Assembly: GCA_000495505.1 (NCBI GenBank)
Contig: CP006833.1
Location: forward strand, 62,001-126,000
Direction: 5' to 3'
From: Campylobacter fetus subsp. testudinum 03-427
GTDB lineage: Bacteria; Campylobacterota; Campylobacteria; Campylobacterales; Campylobacteraceae
DNA length: 64,000 nucleotides
The notes beneath the pieces were generated by a model, which saw only the letters and a program-made list of their open reading frames with translations, was not told the origin of the DNA and ran no database searches. Within the stretch, counting starts at the first letter, position 1, and each line of letters opens with the position of its first letter. This document shows positions 36,858-46,729 of this stretch, one piece after another. The position numbers and the translations under genes were made by a program.

Positions 36858-37211
36858 TTATAAAGCTTTTTTAGCCTCTGCTACGATAGCAGCAAATGCG
36901 GCTGCATCATTCATAGCTAAATTTGCCAAAACTTTTCTGTCTAATGCTATGTTTGCTTTTTTAAGACCGTTCATAAATCTTGAATAGCTTATGTCATTTA
37001 GTCTGCAAGCTGCGTTGATACGGATGATCCATAATCTACGGAAATCACGTTTTTTAGCACGTCTATCACGGAATGCATAAACTAAACTTCTTTCTAATTG
37101 TTCTTTTGCTTTTCTAAAATGTTTATGTCTAGCACTGTAAAATCCACGAGCTAGTTTTAGAATTTTTTTATGGCGTCTTCTTCTTACTACACCTGTTTTA
37201 ACTCTTGCCAT
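36858..37211 (-). CDS. rplT: 50S ribosomal protein L20
   Basis: A 117-residue primary-binding large-subunit protein. Starts [25 protein letters not shown] and contains [23 protein letters not shown] (as [14 protein letters not shown]), both diagnostic. Paired with rpmI (86-base spacer); infC is not adjacent. Confidence 0.97.
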   Translation of the reverse strand: MARVKTGVVRRRRHKKILKLARGFYSARHKHFRKAKEQLERSLVYAFRDRRAKKRDFRRLWIIRINAACRLNDISYSRFMNGLKKANIALDRKVLANLAMNDAAAFAAIVAEAKKAL

Positions 37212-37297
37212 ATTTATCCTTTACAAATTGGCGTCCAAATTCGGAACTTGTCCTAAGCTTTTTGGCTAAGGAGGTTTAAATGACTTTCGTCAAAAAC

Positions 37298-37489
37298 TTA
37301 TATACAAAGCATTTTTTTAACGGCTGAAACGTTAGTACTATCAACATAATGTGATTGTCTAAGGTCTCTCATACGCTTACTTGGTTTTTTTGTTAAGATA
37401 TGGCTTCTAAATGCTGAGCCTCTTTTTATCTTATTTTTACCAACTTTAAAGCGTTTAGCTGCACCGCGAACAGATTTCATCTTTGGCAT
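37298..37489 (-). CDS. rpmI: 50S ribosomal protein L35
   Basis: A 63-residue basic protein starting [17 protein letters not shown] with [16 protein letters not shown], typical of L35. First gene of the rpmI-rplT transcript. Confidence 0.96.
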   Translation of the reverse strand: MPKMKSVRGAAKRFKVGKNKIKRGSAFRSHILTKKPSKRMRDLRQSHYVDSTNVSAVKKMLCI

Positions 37490-37592
37490 GCTAATCCTTT
37501 ACTTCAAAATAGGTGCTGATTTTACCAGAATTCTCTTTAATTATAGATAAATTTAGATTTTGAATATTTTTTTGTTAGCTAATGTGTAAATA

Positions 37593-37631
37593 TTGATAAT
37601 TAATATTATATTTAGAAATAATAGATATACT
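37593..37631 (+). promoter_or_regulatory. Fur-box-like site and -10 upstream of the iron transporter
   Basis: TTGATAATTAATATTATA (37593-37610) resembles a Fur box (GATAAT-rich, two-fold), and TATACT at 37626-37631 is a plausible -10. Overlap of the site with the -35 region would allow Fur repression, as expected for an iron-uptake gene. Binding is inferred. Confidence 0.5.
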
Positions 37632-37666
37632 TAAACAAGCAAAATTTTAAAAATAAGGATAAGTAA

Positions 37667-38674
37667 ATGAAAAAAAGCGTACTGTTTTTAGGACTTTTAG
37701 CAAGCGCTATGCTAGCTAGTGAAGTAAATTTATACACCGCAAGACACTATGATGCAGATCAGAAAATTTACGATGCATTTGAGAAAAAAACAGGTATAAA
37801 GGTAAAAGCAACTCAAGCAAAAGCTAGCGAGCTTATTAAAAAACTTGAGATTGAGGGTGCTAGTTCGTCTGCTGATCTTTTCATAACTGCTGATGTTGGG
37901 AATTTATACTCTGCAAAGCAAAAAGGAGTACTTCAAAAAGCAAATTCTGATTATTTAGAAAAAACTATACCACAAAATCTAAGAGACAGCGACTCACAAT
38001 GGTTTGCCGTGACAAAAAGAGCTAGAGTTATAGTATATTCAAAAGATAGATTTGATCCTGTTAAAATGGGACTTAAAAACTATGAGGATTTAGGAAATCC
38101 AAATTTGAAAGGCAAACTGCTTATAAGAAGCGGAAGTGCGGGTTATAACACGACTCTTATCGCTTCTTTGATCGCACATAACGGTGAAGAAAAGACTCTT
38201 GAACTATCTAAAAATATCGTATCAAATTTCGCTAGAGCTCCAAAAGGCGGCGATAGAGATCAGATCAAAGCGATATTTGCTGGTGAGGGCGACGTAGCAC
38301 TTGTGAATACTTACTATATCGGTCTTATGCTAAACTCTCCAAAAGCAAGTGATATGGACGCTGCAAATAGCATAGGTATTATTTTCCCTGATCAAGATAG
38401 CTATGGTACTCACGTAAATATCAGCGGCGTTGCACTTACAAAAGCTAGTAAAAATAAGGAAAACGCAATTAAATTTATGGAGTTTTTACTAAGCCCAGAA
38501 GCTCAAGAAATAATAGCAAATATCAACTACGAATATCCAGTAAATAAAGATGTAAAACCGAGCCAAACTACTGCTAATTTTGGTGAGTTTAAAGCAGACG
38601 AGATCTCTTTAAACAGAGTTAGCGAAAATATCAAAAAAGCTGTGTTGCTAGTAGATCAAGCTGGTTGGAAATAA
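37667..38674 (+). CDS. cfbpA: Ferric iron ABC transporter, periplasmic binding protein (CfbpA-like)
   Basis: A 335-residue exported binding protein: signal peptide residues 1-17 (LFLGLLASAMLAS), then EVNLYTARHYDADQKIYDAFEKKTGIKVK typical of the FbpA/FutA group (read as VNLYTARHYDADQ). ALVNTYYIGLML supplies the adjacent tyrosines used to coordinate ferric iron. It scavenges Fe(III) in the periplasm. The permease follows without a gap. Confidence 0.92.
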   Translation: MKKSVLFLGLLASAMLASEVNLYTARHYDADQKIYDAFEKKTGIKVKATQAKASELIKKLEIEGASSSADLFITADVGNLYSAKQKGVLQKANSDYLEKTIPQNLRDSDSQWFAVTKRARVIVYSKDRFDPVKMGLKNYEDLGNPNLKGKLLIRSGSAGYNTTLIASLIAHNGEEKTLELSKNIVSNFARAPKGGDRDQIKAIFAGEGDVALVNTYYIGLMLNSPKASDMDAANSIGIIFPDQDSYGTHVNISGVALTKASKNKENAIKFMEFLLSPEAQEIIANINYEYPVNKDVKPSQTTANFGEFKADEISLNRVSENIKKAVLLVDQAGWK

Positions 38675-40222
38675 GTGAAAATACTCAAATTTGGGGCGAT
38701 TTTTGTCGCCCTAGTTATCGTTTTTCCTCTGTTTTTTATATTTATAGAGATGTTTTTTGGCGATTTTTCGCTTCTAAATCATTTTGGTAAATATCTACTT
38801 CTTGGATATATCAAAGATACTTTTTTACTCTTAGTTGGTGTCTTGGTATCTACTATCACGATCGCTTGTATAAGTGCGTATTTGGTGGCAAATTATAAAT
38901 TTCCGTTTAGTAGATTTTTTGAGTTTGCGCTTGTGTTGCCTTTGGCGATCCCTGCTTATATATTTAGTTTTGCTTATGTTGGACTTATGGATTATAATGG
39001 TGAGTTTATGAAAGTTTTTGGATTTCGCATAGATATGATGAATATCTGGGGTGCGATTTTCGTGATAAGTTTATCGCTATATCCGTATATCTATATGTTT
39101 GCTAAAACTAGTTTTAAAACAGGAAGTAAAACGGTATTTGAATTGGCGAAAATTTATAATGTTAATGGTTTTATGACGTTTTTTAAGATATCTTTACCGC
39201 TAGCAAGACCTGCTATTTTTGGTGGAGCTATGCTTGTAGCTATGGAAACTTTAAGCGATTATGGAACGGCAGCGTATTACGGAGTAAATACGTTTAGTGC
39301 TGGAATTTTTAAGGTTTGGTATGATCTTGATGACTCATATCTAGCAAGCTTTTTGGCTGGAATTTTAATGGTTATAGTATTTTTTATTATGTTTGGTGAA
39401 TATCTTAATAAAAAATCCTATAGTTTCAACAACAATACGTCTCTTAGTCTAAAACCTGTAAATCTCTCAAAAACGGCTAAATTCTTTGCGTTTTTATGGT
39501 GTTTTACTATATTTATGATAGCTTTTGCTCTGCCTTTTTACTGGCTTGTTTATTGGTCGATTTTTGGCGACGTTAAATTTGATATGAGTTTTATCAAAAT
39601 GGCTTCAAATTCATTATTTATCGCCATTTTAGCTTCTGTTTTGATAGTTGTGGTAGGACTGTTTTTAACATTTTCATCAAGATTTTTTGTTTCAAAGCTA
39701 GTAAAAACCATTGTTTTGAAATGTTCATCTTTAGGATACGCACTTCCTGGCGCTAGTGTCGGAGTTTGCGTGATGATAGTTTTTGGTTATATAGATAGAA
39801 ATTTCGGTACGAGTTTGCTCTCAAGCAGCTTTGTAGTGCTTATGTTTGGCTATCTGGTGCGTTTTATGACTGCTAGTATTTACGCTCTTGATAGTGGTTA
39901 TTCAAAGATTTCTAAATTTATAGATGACGCAGCTAAAGTTATGAAAATCAGCCTTTGGAGTATGTTTTTTAAAGTGCATTTACCGCTTTTAAAACACTTC
40001 ATTTTACTTGCTTTTACTCTAGCTTTTGTAGATATCGTAAAAGAGCTTCCTTTGAGTTTGATTTTGCGTCCGTTTGAGTTTGAAACTCTGAGTATAAGAG
40101 CGTTTTTTTACGCGACTGATGAGAGACTTTACTCGGCTGCATTGCCAAGTTTGCTTATAGTTTTGATATCGTTATGCGCTGTTGTTTTTGTAGAAATTTA
40201 CGCTCGCAATAAGTCTAAATAG
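38675..40222 (+). CDS. cfbpB: Ferric iron ABC transporter permease (CfbpB-like)
   Basis: A 515-residue inner-membrane permease starting at GTG 38675 directly after the cfbpA stop. It is a fused double permease with about 12 helices and two EAA-type loops for the ATPase (seen as ELAKIYNVNGFMTFFKISLPLARPA, in part, and DDAAKVMKISLWSMFFKVHLPLL, in part). The matching ATPase gene (cfbpC) does not follow; the next gene converges, so the ATPase must be elsewhere or missing. Confidence 0.9.
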   Translation: MKILKFGAIFVALVIVFPLFFIFIEMFFGDFSLLNHFGKYLLLGYIKDTFLLLVGVLVSTITIACISAYLVANYKFPFSRFFEFALVLPLAIPAYIFSFAYVGLMDYNGEFMKVFGFRIDMMNIWGAIFVISLSLYPYIYMFAKTSFKTGSKTVFELAKIYNVNGFMTFFKISLPLARPAIFGGAMLVAMETLSDYGTAAYYGVNTFSAGIFKVWYDLDDSYLASFLAGILMVIVFFIMFGEYLNKKSYSFNNNTSLSLKPVNLSKTAKFFAFLWCFTIFMIAFALPFYWLVYWSIFGDVKFDMSFIKMASNSLFIAILASVLIVVVGLFLTFSSRFFVSKLVKTIVLKCSSLGYALPGASVGVCVMIVFGYIDRNFGTSLLSSSFVVLMFGYLVRFMTASIYALDSGYSKISKFIDDAAKVMKISLWSMFFKVHLPLLKHFILLAFTLAFVDIVKELPLSLILRPFEFETLSIRAFFYATDERLYSAALPSLLIVLISLCAVVFVEIYARNKSK

Positions 40223-40284
40223 ACCATTTCTTAGCTTGATTTATTTTTGAAAGTTGTGAGTTTATTTAAATTTATATAATTGCC

Positions 40285-40310
40285 AAAACTGCTCATTTCA
40301 GAGCAGTTTT
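40285..40310. terminator. Bidirectional terminator between cfbpB and the efflux operon
   Basis: AAAACTGCTC (40285-40294) and GAGCAGTTTT (40301-40310), a perfect 10-base stem with a 6-base loop, T4 on both ends. The hairpin includes the stop codon of the outer-membrane efflux gene (40293-40295). Confidence 0.75.
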
Positions 40311-41705
40311 AGAACTTCCTAAGTTAGAGTTATCTTCATAGTTAAATCCACCGCCAAGAGATTTATATACATCTACAACGCTAGTAGCTACGCTTAACTT
40401 GCTTTTTGCAAGGTCAAGCCTTGCTGATAAAAGATTTCTTTGTGAGTCTAAGAACTCAAGATGTGTGCTGTATCCGTTATCATATCTAGTCTTAGATAGA
40501 TCATAAACCTTAGTTTGAGATGTGACTAAGTCTTGCATGCTTTTTTCTTTTAAGACTGAGTTTTTACGTGTATCAAGGGCGGTTCTTATCTCACCAAATG
40601 CAGTTTTTACCGTTTTATCATATGATAAAAAACTTGCATTTTGTTCCAAATTTGCAAGCTCAACTCTATTTTTTGTCCTTCCAAAATCAAGCAACGGCAT
40701 CGCAATGCTTCCGCCTACATTCCATGTATTTGCGTTGTTTATGAAAAACCTATCAAATTCATCACTGCTAAATCCAAAAAGACCGGTGAGCGATAATTTT
40801 GGTAACCACTCAGCTCTTGCCACTCCGACTAAAAAATTTGAGGCTTTGAGTTTTTCGACCGCACTTGCTACATCGGCTCTATGCAAAAGAACGTCTGAAC
40901 TTATACCGCTTGGAACTTCTGGTGTTGCTCCTATAGCCATAGGGGCGTCTATATCTTTATATAAGATTTCATTTAAATTTTTACCGACTAAGACGCTTAA
41001 AGCGGAGTTTGTTTGTGCGATCTGAGTTTGTATATCTATGAGCTGAGTTTTAGCACTATGTAGTGCTGCTTTAGCTTGATAGTATGTAAGTTCGTCTATA
41101 GCTCCTGCGTCAAGCTCTTTTTGCCTATAAACAAGTGTTTCTTCATAGGTATTTAATGTTTCGTTTAATATATTTTCTTGTTCTTTTAGAGATATGAGCG
41201 TAAAATACGTATTTGCAACGGTACTTGCTATGCTAAGTCTTGCGCTGTCATAGTCGTATTTTGTAGCTTTGAAACTAGCTTCGCTAGCGTTTGCATTATC
41301 TCTTACTCTTCCCCAAAGATCTATCTCATAGCTAAGGGCAGCTCCTAAACTAAATGCATTATATTTTTTATTGTCTTGACCGGTGTATGTTTCGCCGCTT
41401 GAGCGATTTTTGGTTGCTTCACCGTTTAAATTTATATTTGGAAATAGCTCAACATTAGCTAAATTTAAATTTATTTTGGCTTGTTCGATGTTGTTTAAGG
41501 CTATCAGTAGATCGCTATTGTTTTTTAACGCTTCTGCGACAAGAGAGTTTAGTCTCTCGTCACTGAAATCTTCCCACCATTTTGCATTGATACTATAAGC
41601 ATCGAATTTATACTCATAAGTTTGTTGTATCTCTATCATATCTGGTTTTAAAGAGCATCCTGCTACAAATACTCCTATTAGTAAAATAAGTGCTGTTTTA
41701 TGCAT
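40293..41705 (-). CDS. cmeC: Outer-membrane efflux channel lipoprotein (CmeC/NodT type)
   Basis: A 470-residue TolC-family channel with a lipoprotein signal (VFVAGCSLKPDM, Cys16). WWEDFSDERLNSLVAEAL, LGAALSYEIDLWGRVRD and FGEIRTALD are family motifs repeated in the two structural halves. It is the exit duct for the RND pump encoded upstream, overlapping it by 8 bases. I name it by similarity to Campylobacter CmeC; orthology rather than family membership is moderately certain. Confidence 0.85.
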   Translation of the reverse strand: MHKTALILLIGVFVAGCSLKPDMIEIQQTYEYKFDAYSINAKWWEDFSDERLNSLVAEALKNNSDLLIALNNIEQAKINLNLANVELFPNINLNGEATKNRSSGETYTGQDNKKYNAFSLGAALSYEIDLWGRVRDNANASEASFKATKYDYDSARLSIASTVANTYFTLISLKEQENILNETLNTYEETLVYRQKELDAGAIDELTYYQAKAALHSAKTQLIDIQTQIAQTNSALSVLVGKNLNEILYKDIDAPMAIGATPEVPSGISSDVLLHRADVASAVEKLKASNFLVGVARAEWLPKLSLTGLFGFSSDEFDRFFINNANTWNVGGSIAMPLLDFGRTKNRVELANLEQNASFLSYDKTVKTAFGEIRTALDTRKNSVLKEKSMQDLVTSQTKVYDLSKTRYDNGYSTHLEFLDSQRNLLSARLDLAKSKLSVATSVVDVYKSLGGGFNYEDNSNLGSSKTALK

Positions 41706-44700
41706 GTTCTTCTCCTGAGGTTATTTTAGCACGTTTTTTGTCTAACCACAAATTGAAACTCTCTAGTATATAGAAAAATAGAGGCACAAAAAATATAGCT
41801 ATAGTAGAAGCTGCTATCATACCGCCGATAACTCCCGTGCCTAATGCGTGACGTGACGCGGCTCCTGCTCCAGTAGCGACAACCATAGGTAAAACGCCAA
41901 GAGTAAATGCTAAAGAAGTCATCACGATAGGTCTAAATCTCATTCTAGCGGCATTTATCGCAGCTTCTTTGATAGTTTTTCCTGCTAAGTGCTCTTGCAT
42001 AGCAAATTCAACTATCAATATAGCGTTTTTAGCAGCTAGTCCGATGAGAAGCAAAAGTCCTATTTGAAAATATACGTCGTTGCTAAGTCCTCTTCCCCAT
42101 GTAAAAAGAAGTGAGCCAAACACGGAAAAAGGAACTGCAGTTACGACTGCTAAAGGCATAAGCCATCTTTCATACTGAGCCGCAAGTATAAGGAAAACAA
42201 ATATCAGACCAAATACAAACGCTTGAGCTCCTTTACCAGTCGATGCTACTTCTTGATACGCAGAGCCCGACCAGCCTATATCATATCCTGTTGGAAGCTC
42301 TTCTTTGATAATTTGCTCGATTGCTTTTATAGCGTCTCCTGAAGTGTATCCTGGTTTTGGTTCGCCCATAATTTTAGCTGCTGGAAATGCGTTAAATCTA
42401 TCTACATTGTCTGGTCCTAAGCTTCTTTTTAACGATACTACTGAGTCTAACGGTATCATTTTACCATCTTGGCTTCTAACGTATAGTGAGCGTAAATCCT
42501 CCGGTGAGTCTCTATACTCTGACATCGCTCTTATATTTACTTTAAATGTTTTACCTAGCATATTGAAGTCATTTACGTAGTATTGACCTATCGTAGAGCT
42601 TAAAGTATTAAATACGTCTGATATATTTATCCCCATCATCTTGATTTTTTCTTTATCAAGAGTTAGATCATATTGAGGGAAATTCGTATCAAGCGTAGTA
42701 CGAACCATATTTAAAGCTGGGTGAGCATTTGCTTTTGCTACTACTTTTTGCATATCAGCTTCTATTTGAGAGTAGTTTTTACCCTCCAAATTTTGTGCAA
42801 ATAGCTCAAAACCTCCGGTTATAGATAGTCCCATGATAGGAGGTGGAGTCATAAAATACGTCATAGAGTTTCTATCTGCCATATACATCTGTTTGTTAAA
42901 CTCAGCTGCAAAGGCTGCAGTTGAGTTGGCTTCACCAGGTCTTTGACTCCATGGTATCATACTGATAAACATTATACCCGCGTTTTCTCTAAGAGTTCCT
43001 GCTAGCATATCGTATCCAGCAAGTCCAGTTACGTTTTTCACATTTGGATTTTGAGATATAATGCTTCTTATAAACTCTGTATCTTCAGTAGTTCTACTAA
43101 GAGTTGAAGCAGGTGGTAAATTTGTTATAGCAAGAACAGAGCCTTTATCTTCAGCAGGAACAAGACCTCCTGGAACGACTTTAAATAGTTCTGCCATCAT
43201 AAATATAATAATACCTACGCATATAAGGCTTACTATAACATGCTTTAGTATTTTTGCGACTCCGGCTGTGAAAACTTTTGTTGAAAAGTCGAAAAATTCA
43301 TTAAATTTACGTACGAACCAAAACGGAGGATTCTCTTTTTTGCGAAGTATCATAGCGCATAAAGCAGGAGTAAGAGTTAATGCTACAAGCCCTGATATAC
43401 AAACAGATACGACAAGAGTTAGCGCAAACTGTCTTTGTATGACACCTACAAAACCTTCCATAAACGATACTGGTATAAAAACAGCTGAAAGTACTAAAAC
43501 TATAGATATAACAGGTGCTACTATCTCACCCATAGCTTTTATGGTCGCTTCTTTTACAGTGAGATCTGGTTCTTCATGTAGTATCCGTTCAACGTTTTCT
43601 ATAACGATGATAGCGTCATCGACGACTATTCCTATAGCTAGTATGAGGGCAAACAATGTTATTAAATTTATAGAAAATCCCATAGCGTAAAGTCCGCCAA
43701 ATGCTCCTAAAATAGATACTGGAACTGCTAACATAGGAATTATAGTAGCCCTTACGTTTCCAAGGAACATATACATAACTATAACAACTAAGATCATAGC
43801 TTCAATAAACGTTTTTATAACTTCATCTATAGATACTTTAACAAATTCAGTGGTGTCGTATCCAACTACGTAAGTTAGATCTCCTGGAAAAGAGGCTTTT
43901 AGCTCATCTACTCTTTTTACGATAGCATCTGCGGTGTCAAGAGCGTTTGCGCCACTTTGTAAAAACACGAGCATAGGTATCATAGTGGCGCCGTTGATTC
44001 TTCCTGCAAATGTGTAGTTTTGTGAGCCAAGCTCTACTGTTGCTACGTCTTTTAGTTTTATTATATTGCCTTTGTTGTTAGCTTTTATAATAATATTTTC
44101 AAATTCAGAAACATTTTTTAGTCTGCCTTCTGGTTTTATGGCATAAACATAAGGATTGCTTGTTTGAGATGGCTGTTCGCCTATTTTTCCAGTGGCATAC
44201 TGGCTATTTTGTTCTTGTATAGAGTTTATCACGTCTGTTGTAGTTAAAGAGTATTTTTTAAGTAGATCTGGTTTTATCCAAACTCTCATAGAGTAGTCTT
44301 TGTTTCCTATAACAACGGCGTCTCCGACTCCTGGAACTCTTTTTATAGCATCAGCTACGTTGATATTTACATAGTTACTGATCTCCGTGTCGCTCATCTT
44401 ACCGCTTGGATCATAAAAGGATAAAACATTTAGTATGGAGCTACTTCTTTCTCTAACTGTTACGCCTACTCTTTTTACCTCTTCAGGAAGTAAAGATAGA
44501 GCTGGAGTTACGCGGTTGCTAACATTTACTGTTGCGGTTTGCGGATCGGTACCTATCTTAAAATACACGCTAAGACTCATAGATCCAGCAGAGCTTGAAG
44601 TACTTTGCATATATATCATATCTTTAACACCGTTTATAGCGTTTTCTAAAGGCGCTGCTATAGTATCGGCTATGGTTTGTGCGTCTGCACCGCTATAATT

Positions 44701-44844
44701 GGCTTGAACCATTATTTGAGGTGGAGTTAGCTGCGGATACTCTTCTATCGGAGAGCTTTTGAGTCCGATATAGCCGGCGATGACGATTATTATCGACAAA
44801 ACGCAGGCAAATACCGGTCTGTTGATGAAAAATTTAGAAAACAT
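41698..44844 (-). CDS. cmeB: RND multidrug efflux pump, inner-membrane subunit (CmeB/AcrB type)
   Basis: A 1048-residue HAE1-family proton-driven exporter. N-terminus MFSKFFINRPVFACVLSIII and YPQLTPPQIMVQANYSGADAQT are typical; GIVVDDAIIVIENVERIL contains the proton-relay aspartates of TM4, and TM10/12 regions (GLAAKNAILIVEFA) are intact. Length and domain order match AcrB/CmeB. Starts in a TAATG overlap with the membrane-fusion gene. Exports drugs and bile salts from the periplasm and membrane. Confidence 0.9.
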   Translation of the reverse strand: MFSKFFINRPVFACVLSIIIVIAGYIGLKSSPIEEYPQLTPPQIMVQANYSGADAQTIADTIAAPLENAINGVKDMIYMQSTSSSAGSMSLSVYFKIGTDPQTATVNVSNRVTPALSLLPEEVKRVGVTVRERSSSILNVLSFYDPSGKMSDTEISNYVNINVADAIKRVPGVGDAVVIGNKDYSMRVWIKPDLLKKYSLTTTDVINSIQEQNSQYATGKIGEQPSQTSNPYVYAIKPEGRLKNVSEFENIIIKANNKGNIIKLKDVATVELGSQNYTFAGRINGATMIPMLVFLQSGANALDTADAIVKRVDELKASFPGDLTYVVGYDTTEFVKVSIDEVIKTFIEAMILVVIVMYMFLGNVRATIIPMLAVPVSILGAFGGLYAMGFSINLITLFALILAIGIVVDDAIIVIENVERILHEEPDLTVKEATIKAMGEIVAPVISIVLVLSAVFIPVSFMEGFVGVIQRQFALTLVVSVCISGLVALTLTPALCAMILRKKENPPFWFVRKFNEFFDFSTKVFTAGVAKILKHVIVSLICVGIIIFMMAELFKVVPGGLVPAEDKGSVLAITNLPPASTLSRTTEDTEFIRSIISQNPNVKNVTGLAGYDMLAGTLRENAGIMFISMIPWSQRPGEANSTAAFAAEFNKQMYMADRNSMTYFMTPPPIMGLSITGGFELFAQNLEGKNYSQIEADMQKVVAKANAHPALNMVRTTLDTNFPQYDLTLDKEKIKMMGINISDVFNTLSSTIGQYYVNDFNMLGKTFKVNIRAMSEYRDSPEDLRSLYVRSQDGKMIPLDSVVSLKRSLGPDNVDRFNAFPAAKIMGEPKPGYTSGDAIKAIEQIIKEELPTGYDIGWSGSAYQEVASTGKGAQAFVFGLIFVFLILAAQYERWLMPLAVVTAVPFSVFGSLLFTWGRGLSNDVYFQIGLLLLIGLAAKNAILIVEFAMQEHLAGKTIKEAAINAARMRFRPIVMTSLAFTLGVLPMVVATGAGAASRHALGTGVIGGMIAASTIAIFFVPLFFYILESFNLWLDKKRAKITSGEEHA

Positions 44845-45965
44845 TATTTGCTTCCTTTGGCATCATTTATCGCCTGAACCAGTTGTCCTATATTTATTTT
44901 TTTGAAATTATCCATTATTATTAGATCGCCGTCATTTATACCACTTGATATAACTGCCGAAGTTGAGTCTTGAGATACTATTTTTATAGGATTTTTAGCC
45001 ACTTTTCCGTCTTTTAGAGTATATACAAACGGACTGGCTAGATCTTGTAATATAGCAACTTGTGGGATTTGAAAGCCGTTTTTTTGATAAAATCCATAAA
45101 CATTTACGCTTGCAAATATACCAGGGCGAATTTGAGTTGAGTTATTTTCAAACATAGCTTTTGCATTAACTGTACCGCTTCCATCATCAACAACGTTATC
45201 TATGAAAGTAAGAGTACCGTTATAATCCCCGTTTTTCATACTTAAAGTGACGAGTGAGTTTAGTTGCTCCCACTCTTTGGTGCGAGTTTTTTGAGCGATA
45301 TTTAACCTATCAATATCAGATATCCCAAATTTAACAAAAATCGGATTCAGCTTAGTAAGCCTTACTAGATCAGCGTCTGCTGAACTTACGTATGAACCGA
45401 CGTCTTTTAAAGTATCACCTAACACTCCAGAAAACGGAGCTGTTACGGTAGAATAATCAAGATCGATTTTCGCAGTTTGTAAATTTGCTTCTGAAGCTAG
45501 AACGTTAGCTTTTGCCGACTCATAAGTCGCTAAAGCCGCGTCGTACTCTTTTTGAGAGATTGCACTTTTTTCTTGTAGCTTCTTTGCCCTATCAAAATCA
45601 GCTTCTGCGTTTTTTAAATTTGCTTGTGATACTTTCAAATTCGCAAATGCGCTATCATACGCGGCTCTGTATTTTGCTTCGTCTATCTGGTATAATTTAT
45701 CCCCTTCTTTTACGCTTGCTCCAGCTTTAAAAAATTGTTTTTCTATAGTTCCTGCTACTTTTGCTTTTAAAACGACATCCATATCACTAACTGTTTGACC
45801 GTTGAATGATAAAACAATGGGTATATCGCCCATTTTTGCTTGCATAACGGTTACTGGCATAGGTGGCATCTGTTGCGCGGCGGCTGATTTTTTATCATCC
45901 GAGCCTAAACATCCAGCTAGTATCAAAGATGAGGCTAGGATAACAAAATTAAAAAATTTATTCAT
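44844..45965 (-). CDS. cmeA: RND efflux periplasmic adaptor lipoprotein (CmeA type)
   Basis: A 373-residue membrane-fusion protein with lipoprotein signal LILAGCLGSD (Cys19). VTVMQAKMGDIPIVLSFNGQ, VKAKVAGTIEKQFFKAGASVKEGDKLYQID (as KAKVAGTIEKQFFKAG) and DLDYSTVTAPFSGVLGD show the lipoyl/barrel domains; a coiled-coil hairpin lies around residues 100-165. First gene of the pump operon, under a promoter with an overlapping downstream operator-like repeat. Confidence 0.88.
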   Translation of the reverse strand: MNKFFNFVILASSLILAGCLGSDDKKSAAAQQMPPMPVTVMQAKMGDIPIVLSFNGQTVSDMDVVLKAKVAGTIEKQFFKAGASVKEGDKLYQIDEAKYRAAYDSAFANLKVSQANLKNAEADFDRAKKLQEKSAISQKEYDAALATYESAKANVLASEANLQTAKIDLDYSTVTAPFSGVLGDTLKDVGSYVSSADADLVRLTKLNPIFVKFGISDIDRLNIAQKTRTKEWEQLNSLVTLSMKNGDYNGTLTFIDNVVDDGSGTVNAKAMFENNSTQIRPGIFASVNVYGFYQKNGFQIPQVAILQDLASPFVYTLKDGKVAKNPIKIVSQDSTSAVISSGINDGDLIIMDNFKKINIGQLVQAINDAKGSK

Positions 45966-45999
45966 TTATTTACCTTTCAAATTTTCATTTTTAAATTTA

Positions 46000-46032
46000 G
46001 TAATTATGATTACAAAATAGTTTTGAATTATA
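46000..46032 (-). promoter_or_regulatory. Promoter and candidate CmeR-type operator of the efflux operon
   Basis: Read leftward, TATAAT (complement of 46027-46032) is the -10, giving a start near 46020. Just downstream lies TGTAATCATAATTAC with inverted repeat GTAAT-4-ATTAC (complement of 46000-46013), similar to the CmeR site I recall from C. jejuni (TGTAATAAATATTACA). A repressor there would block transcription. Confidence 0.6.
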
Positions 46033-46095
46033 CATAAAATTTATTAAACATTTGTTAAATTATTAAAATAAGTTACTCTTATGGACTTCAAATTT

Positions 46096-46729
46096 TTATT
46101 TGAGAGCAGCACTTAAAAAGAACTCTACGCACTCTTTTACCCACTCTTTTCTCTCTTGTTTGTTTATATTTAAGTGTCTTTTAAGTATCGCGCTTCTTAC
46201 TGTAAATGGTTCTTCAAGCAAGTAGCAAAATCTAAACGCCAGCAATTCTGAATCATAGCTTTTCAATTTCACTTTTACAGATGGTTTATCAAAAAAATCT
46301 ATGAGTATCTGATTGACTTTTTTGACACCACTTTCATAAAATATATCTACTATTTGTGATTTTTCTTTAAATGATTCGTTTAAAATCAGCTTTTTAAGTA
46401 GCACAGAGTCTTTTGTCCAGACTATGTTCAAAAATTCTTCGCCAAATTTTAATAAAAATTTCTCCAAATCATCAGAAGAATCCAGACAAATTTGATTCTC
46501 CACTTCTGCTAAAAACTGCTTTACTCCACGATCGATTATAGCTTTAAAAAGTCCTTCTTTGCTACCAAAATATGTATAAATAGTAGAAAGCGATCCACCA
46601 CTTTTTGAGATAATATCATTCAAGCTAGTGTTTTCAAAGCCGTTTTTTAAAAATAGTTCCAGCGAGACAGATAAGATTAGCTCATATCTGTCTTTTGCTT
46701 TTTATTTGTGAAAGTATTTCGTTATTCAT
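46096..46729 (-). pseudogene. cmeR: TetR-family regulator (CmeR-like), interrupted by a single-base frameshift
   Basis: The natural start is ATG at 46727-46729, overlapping the ccoG stop by 8 bases and giving MNNEILSQIKSK before a stop about 15 codons in. The frame shifted by one continues the TetR helix-turn-helix: DRYELILSVSLELFLKNGF, then ENTSLNDIISKSGG and IYTYFGSKEGLF, to the end of the gene. Removing one base in either A-tract (complements of 46693-46696 or 46699-46703) restores 210 residues, the length I recall for CmeR. Without that, translation could start only at TTG 46623, losing the first half of the DNA-binding domain. A sequencing error is possible. Confidence 0.8.

Noticed and set aside
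43061..43690. 209-codon open frame on the + strand inside cmeB
   Set aside because: Antisense shadow of the RND gene; amino-acid content is Ser/Thr/Ile-rich with no domain, and cmeB is complete and conserved.
46693..46703. Phase variation as the cause of the TetR frameshift
   Set aside because: The A-tracts are only 4 and 5 long, much shorter than tracts known to switch in Campylobacter; mutation or sequencing error is more likely.
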